Notes under the pieces: generated by a model | Told to the model about the DNA's origin: nothing | The model's database searches: none | What the model saw: only the letters and a program-made list of their open reading frames with translations | NCBI GenBank assembly: GCA_028285385.1 | Contig: JANQPR010000200.1 | Coordinates: forward strand, 1 to 44,472 | Source: Phycisphaera sp. | GTDB lineage: Bacteria; Planctomycetota; Phycisphaerae; Phycisphaerales; Phycisphaeraceae | Length of the DNA stretch: 44,472 nucleotides | Direction of reading: 5' to 3' | Position numbers and translations under genes: made by a program | Part shown: piece by piece, positions 25,176 to 33,473 of the stretch | How positions within the stretch are numbered: position 1 is the first letter of the stretch | How the letters are laid out: each line of letters begins with the position of its first letter

Positions 25176-26318
25176 TCACCCGCCCAACGGCTCACCGCAA
25201 CCCGCCGGTTGGTTGGCCGCCGCCTCTTCGGGCAGCGCGTCGACGCCGGGGCCGTCGTCGGCGTAGTGTTCGTCGATCACGGCGTGCCAGTCCCGCACGC
25301 ACGCCGCCCGGATGAACCCCTGCTTCACCGCGTCGTGCTGCGGGTGGTGCCGGGCAAAGCGGATGCCGAACTTCCGCATCGTGCGCGACGCGAGAGATTC
25401 GCCGTGCCTCGCCACCGACAACGCGTAATGCTCTAGCAGCACGTCGCGCTGCTCGTGGATCGTCGGGGGGCGCATCGCGTCCGGGTCGCCGGCCATGAGT
25501 TTTCGCGCTTGACGGAACACCCACGGGTTCCCGATGCAGCCGCGGGCCACCGAAACCCAATCGACACCGGTCTGCTCGAGCATCGCGAAGATGCCCGTCG
25601 CGCTCCAGACATCGCCAGAGCCGCCGATCGTGAACCCGCGGGCCTTCGCGTCGTTCCCATATCGCTCGACGAGTTCTTTCAAGAACGGCCGACGCCCAGG
25701 GCCGACGTACTTCTGCTGCACCGTCCGGCTATGAACCGTCGCGCCGGCGAACCCCAACTCCATCGCCGCCTCGAAAACCCGATGGAACGCCGCAACCATC
25801 TCGGGCGTGTCGTCGTAACTTCGACGCAACTTGACGGTGAGCGGCACGTTGTTGCCGACCGCATCGGCGACCGCCCGCAGGATCGCCGTCGCCTCGTCCG
25901 GCACGCTGAGCAGGTGCCCGCCGCGGGCCTTCTTCTTGATCTTCTTCACCGGGCACGCGAGGTTCACGTCCACCACGTCGTACCCCAGCGACGCCAACAC
26001 CTTCGCACCCGCCGCGATCCCGTCGGGGTGGCTGCCCATCAGCTGCCCGGCGATCGGGTGGTCAGCGTCGTCCAGTTCGGCGTCCTTCAGGCCCTTGCCG
26101 CCGTTGATCAGGAACACGTCAAGCATCGCCTCGGTGATGCAGTAGGGGCAGCCGTGCTTCCGCGCGACGGCCCGCATCGCGGCGTCGGAGTAGCCGGCCA
26201 ACCCCGCCTGATAAAACGGCGCATCGACCTTCACCGAGCCGACCGTCAACGCCCCATCGTCGACGGTAGACGCGATCTCGGAGCCGTGCTGTTTGCCGAA
26301 GCTCACCATCGCCGGCAT
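25176..26318 (-). CDS. dus: tRNA-dihydrouridine synthase
   Basis: 380 residues. Dus enzymes use FMN and NADPH to reduce specific uridines in the D-loop and elsewhere of tRNA. The TIM-barrel pattern is there: APFYQAGLAGYSDAAMRAVARKHG (FMN site), GQLMGSHPDGI, the catalytic cysteine in VDVNLACPVKKIKKKARGGHLL (Cys122), LTVKLRRSYDD, ATVHSRTVQQKYVG, GFTIGGSGDVWS and VSVARGCIGNPWVFRQ. The start is ATG 26318 (MPAM) or 26309 three codons later; both lack a Shine-Dalgarno. I cannot assign it to DusA, B or C with confidence. The 5' end faces a divergent lipoprotein gene only nine bases away, so their promoters must overlap the coding regions. Confidence 0.92.
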   Translation of the reverse strand: MPAMVSFGKQHGSEIASTVDDGALTVGSVKVDAPFYQAGLAGYSDAAMRAVARKHGCPYCITEAMLDVFLINGGKGLKDAELDDADHPIAGQLMGSHPDGIAAGAKVLASLGYDVVDVNLACPVKKIKKKARGGHLLSVPDEATAILRAVADAVGNNVPLTVKLRRSYDDTPEMVAAFHRVFEAAMELGFAGATVHSRTVQQKYVGPGRRPFLKELVERYGNDAKARGFTIGGSGDVWSATGIFAMLEQTGVDWVSVARGCIGNPWVFRQARKLMAGDPDAMRPPTIHEQRDVLLEHYALSVARHGESLASRTMRKFGIRFARHHPQHDAVKQGFIRAACVRDWHAVIDEHYADDGPGVDALPEEAAANQPAGCGEPLGG

Positions 26319-26327
26319 GATACGGGT

Positions 26328-26804
26328 ATGCGTTGTCGCTTCCGTACTTCTGGCCTTTTGTCGCTGGTCCTGCTCGTCGCGGCGACTCTCGTCGGCTGCG
26401 TCTCGCCGTTGCCCGTCGGCTCGGCCGAGGAGCGCGAAGAGCTCGCCGCGATGCGCTACCCGGAGGACGCCCCCGTCGATGACCCCTTGCACGTCGACGT
26501 CGAGCGCACGGGCGAGACCGTCCGCTTCATCAACCGCGAGCCACGCGCGTTCCGAGACCTCACGCTCTGGATCAACCAGGAGTACGCCGGCCGCGTCGAA
26601 CGCCTCGACATCGGGCCCGGCAACACCACCAGCCTCCGCCGGTTCGTCAACCGGTACGGCGAGCGCTTCCCCGTCGGCCGATTCCTCGCCCCCGACGAAA
26701 CGGTCGCTTTGGTCAGCGTCGAGTGGGTCACGCGCGACGCCGACGGAAACGACGTCCGCCGCCCCCTGACCGTTTGGCCCGACAAGCGCTGGTTCGAAGA
26801 CTGA
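26328..26804 (+). CDS. Small putative lipoprotein
   Basis: 158 residues. The N-terminus RFRTSGLLSLVLLVAATLVGC is a lipoprotein signal with lipobox LVGC and lipidated Cys24, so the mature protein would be membrane-anchored outside the cytoplasm. The mature part begins VSPLPVGSAEEREELAAMRY and has a beta-rich middle with RFINREPRAFRDLTLWINQEY and VALVSVEWVTRDADGNDVRR. No family is recognised; the length and single domain suggest an envelope accessory protein. It is divergent from dus and upstream of pgi, separated from it by two tandem hairpins. Function unknown. Confidence 0.8.
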   Translation: MRCRFRTSGLLSLVLLVAATLVGCVSPLPVGSAEEREELAAMRYPEDAPVDDPLHVDVERTGETVRFINREPRAFRDLTLWINQEYAGRVERLDIGPGNTTSLRRFVNRYGERFPVGRFLAPDETVALVSVEWVTRDADGNDVRRPLTVWPDKRWFED

Positions 26805-26819
26805 CGCCGCCTCCGCGAG

Positions 26820-26858
26820 CCGGGCCGTGTCGGCCCGGACCGGTTCGACGCGAACCGG
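26820..26858. repeat. Two consecutive perfect hairpins before pgi
   Basis: CCGGGCC (26820-26826), loop GTGTC, GGCCCGG (26832-26838); then directly CCGGTTCG (26840-26847), loop ACG, CGAACCGG (26851-26858). Both stems are perfect. They lie between the lipoprotein stop (26804) and the pgi start (26892). No U-run follows, so they may be a Rho-independent-like or processing site, a repeat element, or a translational control in the pgi leader. Confidence 0.6.
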
Positions 26859-26891
26859 CTCGCTGTCGATCACCCTTCCGGCCCTCCCGAC

Positions 26892-28472
26892 ATGCAGACC
26901 ACCACCCCCGCCGATCTGTGGAAGCGCTACAAGAAGTACCTGTGCAAGGTCCCGTCGGTCGGGATGGCACTCGACATCTCGCGGATGGGCTTCGGCGACG
27001 CGTTCCTCAAGACAATGGAGCCCGCGGCGCAGGACGCCTTCGCCGCGATGGGCGAGCTCGAAGGCGGCGCGGTCGCCAACCCCGACGAGGGCCGGATGGT
27101 CGGGCACTACTGGCTCCGCGACGCCGACCTCGCCCCGACGCCCGACCTGCAGCAGGCGATCCGCGACACGGTTGAGGACGTCAAGGCGTTTGCGGCGGCG
27201 GTGCACAAGAAGGAGATCACACCGCCGAACGCGCCGAAGTTCACCGACGTGCTCTCCATCGGCATCGGCGGCTCGGCGCTGGGGCCGCAGCTCGTGGCCG
27301 ACGCACTCGGCGTCAAGCGCGACAAGATGAAGGTCCACTTCATCGACAACACCGACACGGACGGCATCCGCCGGACACTCGAAGACCTCGGCAGCAAGCA
27401 CAAGTCGACGCTCGTCCTGGTGATCTCGAAATCGGGCGGGACCCCCGAGCCGCGCAACGGGATGCTCGAAGCCGAGCACTACTTCAAGTCCAGGGGCCAC
27501 GACTTCGCGAAGCACGCCGTCGCCATCACCGGCGAGGGCTCGAAGCTCGACGACTACGCCAAGAGCAACGGCTGGCTCAAGACCTTCCCGATGTGGGACT
27601 GGGTCGGCGGGCGCACGTCCGTCATGGCGACCGTCGGCTTGGTACCGATGGCGTTGCAGGGCATCGATGTCACCAAGTTCCTCCAGGGCGCGGCCAAGAT
27701 GGACGCCGCCACCCGCGTGCCCACCACCAAGAAAAACCCCGCCGCCCTGCTCGCGCTCATGTGGCACTTCGCCACCGACGGCCGCGGCAGCAAGGACATG
27801 GTCGTCCTGCCCTACAAGGACCGCCTGCTGCTGTTCTCCCGCTACCTGCAGCAGCTCGTGATGGAGTCGCTGGGCAAAGAGCAGGACCTCGACGGCGTGG
27901 CTGTTGAACAGGGCATCGCCGTCTACGGCAACAAGGGCTCGACCGACCAGCACGCCTACGTCCAGCAGCTCCGTGACGGCGTGAACAACTTCTTCGTTAC
28001 GTTCGTCGTCGCGTTGCAGGACACGCCGCGGCCCGGGCGCGACGAGGTCGTCGAGGTCGAAGACGGCGTCACCGCCGGCGACTACCTCAACGGGTTCTGG
28101 CAGGGCACACGGAAGGCGCTGCACGACAAGGGCCGGGGGTCGGTGACGATTACGGTGAACAAGGTCGATGCGCCGACGCTCGGCGCGTTGATCGCGCTGT
28201 ACGAGCGGGCCGTCGGCCTGTACGCGACGCTGGTGAAGGTCAACGCGTACCACCAGCCGGGCGTCGAGGCCGGCAAGAAGGCCGCCGCCGACGTGCTCGA
28301 CGTGCAACACGCCGCGGTGGCCGCGCTCTCCGACGACCCGCAGGCCGCCGAGGCGATCGCCGACGCCGCGGGCAAAGCCGACGACGTCGAGACCGTGCAC
28401 CACGTGCTCGAGCACCTCGCCGCCAACCGCCGGATCAAGAAGTCCGGCAGCAAGTACGCGAAGTGGTCGTGA
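26892..28472 (+). CDS. pgi: Glucose-6-phosphate isomerase
   Basis: 526 residues. Pgi interconverts glucose 6-phosphate and fructose 6-phosphate in glycolysis and gluconeogenesis. Recognisable family motifs are [16 protein letters not shown] (phosphate loop), [51 protein letters not shown] and, near the end, [18 protein letters not shown] with the catalytic Lys. The C-terminal 60 residues ([34 protein letters not shown]) form an Ala/His-rich helical addition, not usual in shorter Pgi. ATG 26892 has no evident Shine-Dalgarno but is preceded by a structured leader. It converges on the trmD fusion with an 18-base gap and no terminator. Confidence 0.96.
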   Translation: MQTTTPADLWKRYKKYLCKVPSVGMALDISRMGFGDAFLKTMEPAAQDAFAAMGELEGGAVANPDEGRMVGHYWLRDADLAPTPDLQQAIRDTVEDVKAFAAAVHKKEITPPNAPKFTDVLSIGIGGSALGPQLVADALGVKRDKMKVHFIDNTDTDGIRRTLEDLGSKHKSTLVLVISKSGGTPEPRNGMLEAEHYFKSRGHDFAKHAVAITGEGSKLDDYAKSNGWLKTFPMWDWVGGRTSVMATVGLVPMALQGIDVTKFLQGAAKMDAATRVPTTKKNPAALLALMWHFATDGRGSKDMVVLPYKDRLLLFSRYLQQLVMESLGKEQDLDGVAVEQGIAVYGNKGSTDQHAYVQQLRDGVNNFFVTFVVALQDTPRPGRDEVVEVEDGVTAGDYLNGFWQGTRKALHDKGRGSVTITVNKVDAPTLGALIALYERAVGLYATLVKVNAYHQPGVEAGKKAAADVLDVQHAAVAALSDDPQAAEAIADAAGKADDVETVHHVLEHLAANRRIKKSGSKYAKWS

Positions 28473-28490
28473 AGTCCAGGCGGTTCGGAA

Positions 28491-29792
28491 TCAATCAAAC
28501 GCGTCGGCGAACACGACCATGCCCGTGTTGATCGCCTTGTTGGGCCGGAGGTTCAGCACCATGAACTCCGGGCCGTCGCCCCACTTGGAGCTGAACCCCG
28601 AATCATTCGCCGCCTCGAAGCCGAAGCGGGTGTAGAACGCCGGGTTCCCGAGGAGGAATAGCCGAGCCGCACCGGCTTGTTTCGCTTGCCGGACACACTC
28701 ACGCATCAACGCCTGCCCGAGCCCTCTGCCCTGGTATGGCGGTCGGACCGCGATCGGGCCCAACGCGAGCAGGCCACGCACCGCGGGTTCTTCCTGCAGA
28801 TGGGCCTCACTGATGACGGCGTGCCCCACCACATCCCCGTTCAAGTCGGCCACGACCGAAATCACGTCGAGGTTGGCGGCGCGGAGCGCACGGGAGATGT
28901 CGGCTTCCTGTGGCTCCGTGCATCCACCGTCACCAAACGCTTCGGTGTGGACTCGAGCGATCGCCTCGGTTTCGCTCGGCGCGGCTTCTCGGATCGTCGC
29001 AATGGGCAACGGCACGGTCGTGGTGCCGGTCAGCAAGTCCGGACGTCGCGCTTCGGTCAGGCGGCGCGACTGTGCCTCGCGCCACGCCGCGACCGCCGCG
29101 TGGTCGCCGCTGCGAAGGACGCCCGGCACCGCGCGGCCCTCCCACTCGGCGGGCTGCGTGTAGTGGGGGTGATCGAGCAGCCGCTTCACCCCGGGCGAGA
29201 ACGAGTCGTGGTGGGCCGAGTCGGCGTCGCCGAGCGCCCCGGGGATCAGGCGGACCACGGCGTCGATCAAGGTCATCGCGGGCAACTCACCGCCGGAGAG
29301 CACGAAGTCACCGACGCTGATCTCGTCGAGGCCGTCGCCGCCCTCCGGCGCTTCGTCGTGCAGCGCGTCCAGCGCGCGCTGGTCGAAGCCCTCGTAATGG
29401 CCGCAGATCAGGAGCAGCCTCGGCGTCGCGGCGAGTTCCTCGGCGACGCGCTGCGTGAACGATCGGCCGGTCGGCGTGAGCAAGACGCGGCGCGGCTTCG
29501 TATCGGGTTCGATCGATTCCACATGTCGTACCGCGTCCCACAACGGCTGACACTGCAGCACCATGCCCGGGCCGCCGCCGAACGGGGGCTTGTCGACCTT
29601 GCGGTGCCTCGCGTCCGCCGAGAAGTCGCGTAGCTGGTGCAGGTGGTATGACGCGACCGGCGGACGGACGCGCGTCGGGTCGTCCGGCGACGCCGGGTCC
29701 GGAATCGAAGCCGCGGCGCGTTTGAGGATGCTGCGGTCAAGGACCCCCGCGAACATCTCGGGGAAGAGCGTGATGACGTCGAACCGCAGCAT
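28491..29792 (-). CDS. trmD: TrmD tRNA(guanine-37-N1)-methyltransferase fused to a GNAT acetyltransferase
   Basis: 433 residues in one uninterrupted frame. Residues 1-254 are a complete TrmD: MLRFDVITLFPEMFAGVLDR, PFGGGPGMVLQCQPLWDAV, LLICGHYEGFDQRAL, ISVGDFVLSGGELPAMTLID, HHDSFSPGVKRLLDHPHYTQ and the normal end RRPDLL. TrmD methylates G37 of tRNAs reading CCN and CUN codons, using AdoMet through its trefoil knot. After a linker of about ten residues, 265-433 is a YhbS-type GNAT: ATIREAAPSETEAIARVHTE, GLLALGPIAVRPPYQGRGLG (acetyl-CoA loop Q354-G359), ARLFLLGNPAFYTRFGFEAA and GPEFMVLNLRP. ATG 29792 begins the homology; GTG 29816 is less likely. It follows rpsP. The acetyl target is unknown. 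Confidence 0.92.
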   Translation of the reverse strand: MLRFDVITLFPEMFAGVLDRSILKRAAASIPDPASPDDPTRVRPPVASYHLHQLRDFSADARHRKVDKPPFGGGPGMVLQCQPLWDAVRHVESIEPDTKPRRVLLTPTGRSFTQRVAEELAATPRLLLICGHYEGFDQRALDALHDEAPEGGDGLDEISVGDFVLSGGELPAMTLIDAVVRLIPGALGDADSAHHDSFSPGVKRLLDHPHYTQPAEWEGRAVPGVLRSGDHAAVAAWREAQSRRLTEARRPDLLTGTTTVPLPIATIREAAPSETEAIARVHTEAFGDGGCTEPQEADISRALRAANLDVISVVADLNGDVVGHAVISEAHLQEEPAVRGLLALGPIAVRPPYQGRGLGQALMRECVRQAKQAGAARLFLLGNPAFYTRFGFEAANDSGFSSKWGDGPEFMVLNLRPNKAINTGMVVFADAFD

Positions 29793-29799
29793 GGAAACC

Positions 29800-29830
29800 A
29801 AAAGATAGCCCCGCACGTGGATGCGGGGCT
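29800..29830 (-). terminator. Hairpin with U-rich tail between rpsP and trmD
   Basis: AGCCCCGCA (29807-29815) pairs perfectly with TGCGGGGCT (29822-29830), loop of six. On the minus strand the 9-bp stem is followed by ATCTTTTGGTTTCC and then the trmD ATG at 29792. It looks like a terminator or attenuator of the rpsP transcript placed so close to trmD that it would also affect trmD. Confidence 0.6.
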
Positions 29831-29856
29831 TGGAGAGTTTGTCCAGGCGCGACGGG

Positions 29857-30138
29857 TTACGACGCCGCGGGCGTCGCCTTGCCGGTCTTCTTGTCGTAGA
29901 TCCCGGCCCTGCTCAACAGGTCGGCGACGGTCTCGGACGGCTGGGCACCGGTGCCCAGCCAGTACCGGACGCGTTCCTCCTTGACGGAGAACTGCTGGTC
30001 GGCGTCCTGGTGGCAGGGGTCGTAGTGGCCGAGTTCTTCGATGGCCTTGCCGTTGCGCGGGCTGCGCTTGTCCATGGCGCAGAGGCGGTAGAACGGCGAG
30101 TGGGTGCGGCCGAGCCGCTTGAAACGCAGACGAACCAT
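29857..30138 (-). CDS. rpsP: 30S ribosomal protein S16
   Basis: 93 residues. S16 binds 16S rRNA and is needed for assembly of the small subunit body. It starts MVRLRFKRLGRTHSPFYRLC and contains GKAIEELGHYDP and VRYWLGTGAQPSETVADLL, the classic S16 pattern. A GGAG nine bases upstream of ATG 30138 supports the start. In most bacteria the order is rpsP-rimM-trmD-rplS; here trmD follows directly, rimM is absent and rplS lies 2.7 kb further on the other strand. A hairpin separates rpsP from trmD. Confidence 0.96.
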   Translation of the reverse strand: MVRLRFKRLGRTHSPFYRLCAMDKRSPRNGKAIEELGHYDPCHQDADQQFSVKEERVRYWLGTGAQPSETVADLLSRAGIYDKKTGKATPAAS

Positions 30139-30488
30139 GGGTCGGGTCTCCGGGGGCCTCCCCTTCTGCACGGCCGCTCCAACTGCGGAGCGGCCACTGC
30201 CGGGGGGCGTGACGGGAACGGGGTCGCGAGAGCACCACGCTCAGGCGAGCCGAGGAGTGTACCCGGGCGTCGATGGGCCGCCAAACGCTGACCTGTTTCG
30301 GCAGCCCGCGTCGGCCGCGCTGCCGGGCTGGGGCCCACTCGCGTCGCGGCGGCTACGGTGAACGTTCGCTCCACATTTCGCACATGTTCACGAGACTGCT
30401 CGGGCAAGCCGGGCGGTTTTCCCTTGGCCCGATCGGCCGAAACGGGTATGGTTCGGAACGGATTCACCCGGAGTTTGGGCAGAGAGAC

Positions 30489-31604
30489 ATGCGTATTCAG
30501 TGGTGCTTTTCGGGTTGGGCGGTGACAGTTGCCTTGGCGTTGACCGGTTCCGTTTCGGCGGACGTGACAATCGACGGCAGCGTCGCCGGCGACAACTACG
30601 GCCAACCCGTCGCGTTGCAGACCGTCCAGACCGGGTTCGGCGACAACCAGAGCGAGCTCAACGCGCTCTACGCTCGGGTGGACGACGGCCAACTCTACCT
30701 CGCCCTCACCGGCAACCTCGAGGCCAACGGCAACCGGATCTACCTGTTCTTCGACACCGAGGCCGGCGGGATGAACCCCGTCATCCGTCCCGCCTCGGCG
30801 TTGGACGACTTGACCTTCGACGCCGGCTTCGCCCCGGACTATTTCACCGTCGCCCTGTCTCGTCGGGACGCGTTCGACCTTGGGCACTTCGTGCTCGACT
30901 CCGACATCCGGACCGGCGTCGATTGGTTCGCCGACGTCTTCGAGGGCGACGAGACCGGGGCCATCGAGACGCCCATGGGTGAGTTCTTTGGTGTGTCGTT
31001 CGGCGTCGGGTTCGACAACTCTAACGAGGCCGGCGTGACCGGCGGCGAAGAGGTCCGTGGCGCTGCCGACCCAAACGCCGCCGCCGCGGTTCAGACCGGA
31101 GTCGAACTCCGAATCCCGCTCAGCGCGATCGGCAACCCGACCGGCGAGGTCCGCATGCTGGCCGGGCTCGCGGGCGCCTTCGGCAACTTCTTCTCCAACC
31201 AGTTCCTGCCCGGGCTCCAACCCCCACAGGAGAACCTCGGGTCCGACGGCCTGGGCAACTCACTCGCCACGCTCGGCCTGCTGGACTTCAACGACTTCGC
31301 CGGGCAGCAGTTCCTCACCATCCCGATCGAACCCGTCCTCGTTGGCGACTTCGACGGCAGCGGTTTGGTCGAGCAAGGCGACCTCGACCTCGTGCTCCAG
31401 AACTGGGGCGGCGACCCATGGTCCCTCGGCGACGCGTGGCTCAACCACCGGCCATACTTCGGACTTGTCGATCAGGACGAACTAGACATCGTGCTGCAGA
31501 ACTGGGGTAGCACGACACCGCCGATCAACGGAACACCCGTGCCCGAACCGGCGGTGGCAGCGATTGCTCTACCGAGCCTGTTGATTTGGTGGCGACGCCG
31601 CTAG
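30489..31604 (+). CDS. PEP-CTERM protein with dockerin-like repeats
   Basis: 371 residues. A signal peptide ([20 protein letters not shown], cleavage after VSA) leads into a [21 protein letters not shown] segment and a beta-rich domain with [20 protein letters not shown] and [15 protein letters not shown], similar to sugar-binding (CBM9-like) folds; this assignment is tentative. Near the C-terminus are two dockerin-like units: [20 protein letters not shown] and [16 protein letters not shown], with Asp spacing fit for calcium. The end is [20 protein letters not shown], a PEP-CTERM tail. It is exported and probably sorted by exosortase. Its TAG stop shares bases with the oppF-like stop on the other strand (CTAG at 31601-31604). 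Confidence 0.85.
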   Translation: MRIQWCFSGWAVTVALALTGSVSADVTIDGSVAGDNYGQPVALQTVQTGFGDNQSELNALYARVDDGQLYLALTGNLEANGNRIYLFFDTEAGGMNPVIRPASALDDLTFDAGFAPDYFTVALSRRDAFDLGHFVLDSDIRTGVDWFADVFEGDETGAIETPMGEFFGVSFGVGFDNSNEAGVTGGEEVRGAADPNAAAAVQTGVELRIPLSAIGNPTGEVRMLAGLAGAFGNFFSNQFLPGLQPPQENLGSDGLGNSLATLGLLDFNDFAGQQFLTIPIEPVLVGDFDGSGLVEQGDLDLVLQNWGGDPWSLGDAWLNHRPYFGLVDQDELDIVLQNWGSTTPPINGTPVPEPAVAAIALPSLLIWWRRR

Positions 31605-32668
31605 ACCGCCGCCAACTCGCGCGACGGCGACACGAAGTGTCCCGGCTCGCCCGGCACTTCCTCCAACGGCGGGCGGTCCAGCAGCGACTCGCGGGTCACG
31701 TACTCGAAGCCTTCCTCGCGCTCGGCGTCGAGCTCGGCCCGTTCGTCCGAAGACATCCCCGCCGGCGCCCCGTCGTCGCTGAACATGTGGATCGGCGAGG
31801 GCACGTCGCCCAGCAGCATGATCCGCCGGCGTTGCGCATCCGGCTCGGGCATCGGCGCCGCCGACAGCAGCGCACGCGTGTACGGGTGCAGCGGGTTGCG
31901 GTACAGCGTCTCCCGATCCGCGAGTTCCACGACCCGGCCGAGGTACATCACGGCGATGCGGTCGCAGAAGTGCTCCACCACCGCGAGGTTGTGCGCGATG
32001 AACAGGTAGCTCAGGCCCAGCTCGTCCTGCAGGTCGTTGAGCAGGTTCAGCACTTGGCCTTGAATCGACACGTCGAGCGCCGACACCGGCTCGTCGCAGA
32101 CGATGAACTCCGGCTCGAGCGCGAGCGCCCGCGCGATGCCGATGCGCTGGCGTTGCCCGCCGGAGAACTCGTGCGGGTATCGCTGCGCGTGCTCGGGGAG
32201 CAGCCCGACCTTGGTGAGCAAGTTCGCTACACGGTCGCGCAGCTCCGAGCCCGAAGCGAGCCGGTGCACGACCAACGGCTCGCCGACGATGCTGCCGACG
32301 GTCATGCGCGGGTTCAGGCTGCCGACCGGGTCCTGGAAGATGATCTGCATCTGACGGCGGAGCTGTCGCATCCGGCCGCCCGGGGCCGCAAGCACGTCCT
32401 CGCCGCGGTACGTCACCGACCCGGCGGTCGTGGGCACCAGCCGGAGGATCGACCTCCCGACCGTGGACTTGCCGCAGCCGGACTCGCCAACCAGGCCCAG
32501 CGTCTCGCCGGGGTAGATGTCGAAGTCGACGCCGTCGACGGCCTTGACGACGCCAACCGTCCGCTTGAGCAGCCCCCGCTTGACCGGGAAGTGCGTGACC
32601 AGCCCGCGGACGGACAGCAGCGGTCCCCCGGAGTCCGGTGCGGCGTGGGGCGGCGCGGCGTCGCTCAT
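31601..32668 (-). CDS. Dipeptide/oligopeptide ABC transporter ATP-binding protein (OppF type)
   Basis: 355 residues. Walker [10 protein letters not shown] (61-69), Q-loop [17 protein letters not shown], signature [19 protein letters not shown], Walker [13 protein letters not shown] and the switch [14 protein letters not shown] define a complete ABC ATPase. The ending [20 protein letters not shown] with [11 protein letters not shown] is typical of the OppD/OppF family, which energises uptake of di- and oligopeptides; OppF is the better match. The last 70 residues ([20 protein letters not shown] onward) are a poorly conserved extension. No permease or binding protein is in the window. ATG 32668 begins [11 protein letters not shown]; the frame upstream is not similar. 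It is divergent from rplS. Confidence 0.88.
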   Translation of the reverse strand: MSDAAPPHAAPDSGGPLLSVRGLVTHFPVKRGLLKRTVGVVKAVDGVDFDIYPGETLGLVGESGCGKSTVGRSILRLVPTTAGSVTYRGEDVLAAPGGRMRQLRRQMQIIFQDPVGSLNPRMTVGSIVGEPLVVHRLASGSELRDRVANLLTKVGLLPEHAQRYPHEFSGGQRQRIGIARALALEPEFIVCDEPVSALDVSIQGQVLNLLNDLQDELGLSYLFIAHNLAVVEHFCDRIAVMYLGRVVELADRETLYRNPLHPYTRALLSAAPMPEPDAQRRRIMLLGDVPSPIHMFSDDGAPAGMSSDERAELDAEREEGFEYVTRESLLDRPPLEEVPGEPGHFVSPSRELAAV

Positions 32669-32843
32669 GAGCCGCAGTGTACGGCGTCCGCTGGGCGTTG
32701 CGCGGCGGTCACTCGCTCGCTCCGGCCGTCTCGACACCGCCCCGGGGGGCCGTTATGATGCGTGGCTCGTCGTGGCCAGCGGTCCCGGCGGTCTCAACCG
32801 TAGAACTGATCGCTTCCCCCGCCCCCCCCGCGTGGACCCCGCC

Positions 32844-33278
32844 ATGAGCGCCGCCCTCATCGCCGCCGTCGAGCAAGACCAGCTCAAGACCGACCTGCCG
32901 CAGTTCGCCGTGGGCGACACGGTGGACGTGCACGTCCGCATCATCGAGGGCGCCAAGGAGCGCATCCAGGTGTTCAACGGCGTGATCATCAAGACGCAGG
33001 GGCGGGGCCTGACGCAGACGATCACCGTGCGTCGCATCGTCGCCAACGAGGGCGTCGAGCGGACGTTCCCCGTGCACTCGCCGAAGGTCGCCAAGATCGA
33101 GGTGAAGCGCCGCGGCGACGCCCGCCGAGCCCGGCTGTACTACCTCCGCGACCGCGTCGGCAAGAAGCGCCGCCTCCGCGACAAGCGCCGCGGCCTCGAC
33201 GCCGTGATCAAGCAGGAGGCCACGCCCGAGACCGAACCGGCTGCCGCCGCGACCGAAGAAAAATCCGCCGAAGATTGA
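32844..33278 (+). CDS. rplS: 50S ribosomal protein L19
   Basis: 144 residues. L19 sits at the subunit interface of the ribosome. The core is [20 protein letters not shown], followed by [60 protein letters not shown] and [20 protein letters not shown]. The last 30 residues are an acidic Ala/Glu/Thr tail not seen in E. coli L19 but common in planctomycete proteins. ATG 32844 follows a poly-C run without a clear Shine-Dalgarno. It is detached from the rpsP-trmD pair and has its own terminator. Confidence 0.96.
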   Translation: MSAALIAAVEQDQLKTDLPQFAVGDTVDVHVRIIEGAKERIQVFNGVIIKTQGRGLTQTITVRRIVANEGVERTFPVHSPKVAKIEVKRRGDARRARLYYLRDRVGKKRRLRDKRRGLDAVIKQEATPETEPAAAATEEKSAED

Positions 33279-33336
33279 CCTCCGGCTGCCGCCCGGCAAC
33301 CGGCCGAAGGTGGCGCTGCAACCCGACCCCGATCAG

Positions 33337-33361
33337 CCCCACCCCCGCGGTGGGGTTTTTC
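33337..33361 (+). terminator. Rho-independent terminator of rplS
   Basis: CCCCACC (33337-33343), loop CCCGC, GGTGGGG (33349-33355), followed by TTTTTC. A perfect 7-bp GC-rich stem with a U-run, 58 bases after the rplS stop. Confidence 0.85.
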
Positions 33362-33473
33362 TTTGCACCAGCGGTGAACTCAGCGGGCCACGCCACGAAA
33401 TCGCCGGGTTTCATGCTCCGCGGCCCTCTGCGCTCTCCGCGTTGAATCCGACGAACTCATTACGATCACCGCC

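Noticed and set aside
26319..28415. Minus-strand open frame extending dus through pgi
   Set aside because: Only the part up to 26318 has Dus similarity; the rest is antisense to pgi, which is clearly the coding strand.
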